A DNA stretch of 6,482 bases from Verrucomicrobiota bacterium. GTDB taxonomy: Bacteria > Verrucomicrobiota > Verrucomicrobiia > Limisphaerales > UBA8199. Below are positions 6,265-6,482 of the stretch, in pieces. The first letter of the stretch is position 1; every line of letters begins with the position of its first letter. Both the position numbers and the translations under genes were made by a program. The stretch spans positions 1 through 6,482 of the forward strand of contig JAPLUA010000258.1 in the NCBI GenBank assembly GCA_026397855.1, in the 5' to 3' direction. Below the pieces are notes generated by a model, which worked only from the letters and a program-made list of their open reading frames with translations, was not told the DNA's origin and did not search any database.

Positions 6265-6482
6265 ATGAGCAAATACTCCGTCCTAGTCGTCGGCATGGGC
6301 AAGCGCGGCATGCACCACGCCACCAGCTTCAACGCCAATCCCAGGTTCAAGGTTGTCGGCATGTGCGACATCGATCCCAAGCGTCTGGAAGACGCCGCCG
6401 CCAAACTCGGCAACCCGCAGACCGGCACCGATGCCGCCGCGCTCGCCATGGCCGTCAAGCCAGACGTGTTCTGCTTCTGCAC
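6265..6482 (+). CDS. Gfo/Idh/MocA-family oxidoreductase, N-terminal part (3' end cut by window edge)
   Basis: The frame is open from ATG at 6265 to the window edge, giving 72 complete codons with no stop. The N-terminus is a Rossmann dinucleotide-binding fold: strand SVLVVG followed by the glycine motif GMGKRG (residues 10-15), helix, then strand KVVGMCDID with an acidic residue (Asp35) at the second strand end, where NAD-type enzymes bind the ribose. The KPDVFCFCT segment at 65-73 (the last residue is read from two bases) corresponds to the strand after the second helix in Gfo/Idh/MocA proteins. Members usually oxidise or reduce sugars, sugar nucleotides or inositols with NAD(P). The catalytic EKP motif and the C-terminal substrate domain lie outside the window. 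The gene follows the aminotransferase on the same strand, 106 bp away and behind a terminator, so the two may be related in pathway yet transcribed separately. Confidence 0.88.
   Translation, partial: MSKYSVLVVGMGKRGMHHATSFNANPRFKVVGMCDIDPKRLEDAAAKLGNPQTGTDAAALAMAVKPDVFCFC

Overview
This GC-rich window resembles a member of the Verrucomicrobiota, perhaps a Limisphaerales/Pedosphaera-type lineage. That assignment is an inference from three things: the protein types, the intergenic repeats (clustered short palindromes and degenerate TCAC-type heptamer runs), and the absence of clear Shine-Dalgarno motifs before any of the five genes. No rRNA, tRNA or phylogenetic marker is present to confirm it.

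The left two thirds (positions 1-4715) is a minus-strand cluster of three genes, read right to left: a MoxR-family AAA+ ATPase (4715-3765), a DUF58 membrane-anchored protein (3487-2141), and a large membrane transglutaminase of the TgpA type (2031 to beyond the left edge). MoxR, DUF58 and transglutaminase genes form a widely conserved trio, thought to work together in assembling or maturing envelope or other protein complexes. The substrate is not known from this sequence. The gene spacing is unusual: a 277-bp gap holding a large nested palindromic repeat separates MoxR from DUF58, and a 109-bp gap largely filled by eleven 7-bp repeats separates DUF58 from the transglutaminase.

The right third is on the plus strand. 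A divergent intergenic region (4716-4973) with several small hairpins leads to a complete DegT/DnrJ/EryC1/StrS-type PLP aminotransferase (4974-6158). A strong intrinsic terminator follows (6176-6212), then five 7-bp repeats (6227-6261), and the start of a Gfo/Idh/MocA-type NAD(P)-dependent oxidoreductase (6265 to beyond the right edge). An oxidoreductase beside an aminotransferase suggests oxidation followed by transamination of a sugar or cyclitol, but the substrate cannot be read here.

The genes belong to known families. The most notable material is intergenic: three different repeat structures, and two heptamer arrays that both stop exactly 3 nt before an ATG, in the same orientation and phase relative to the gene they precede.
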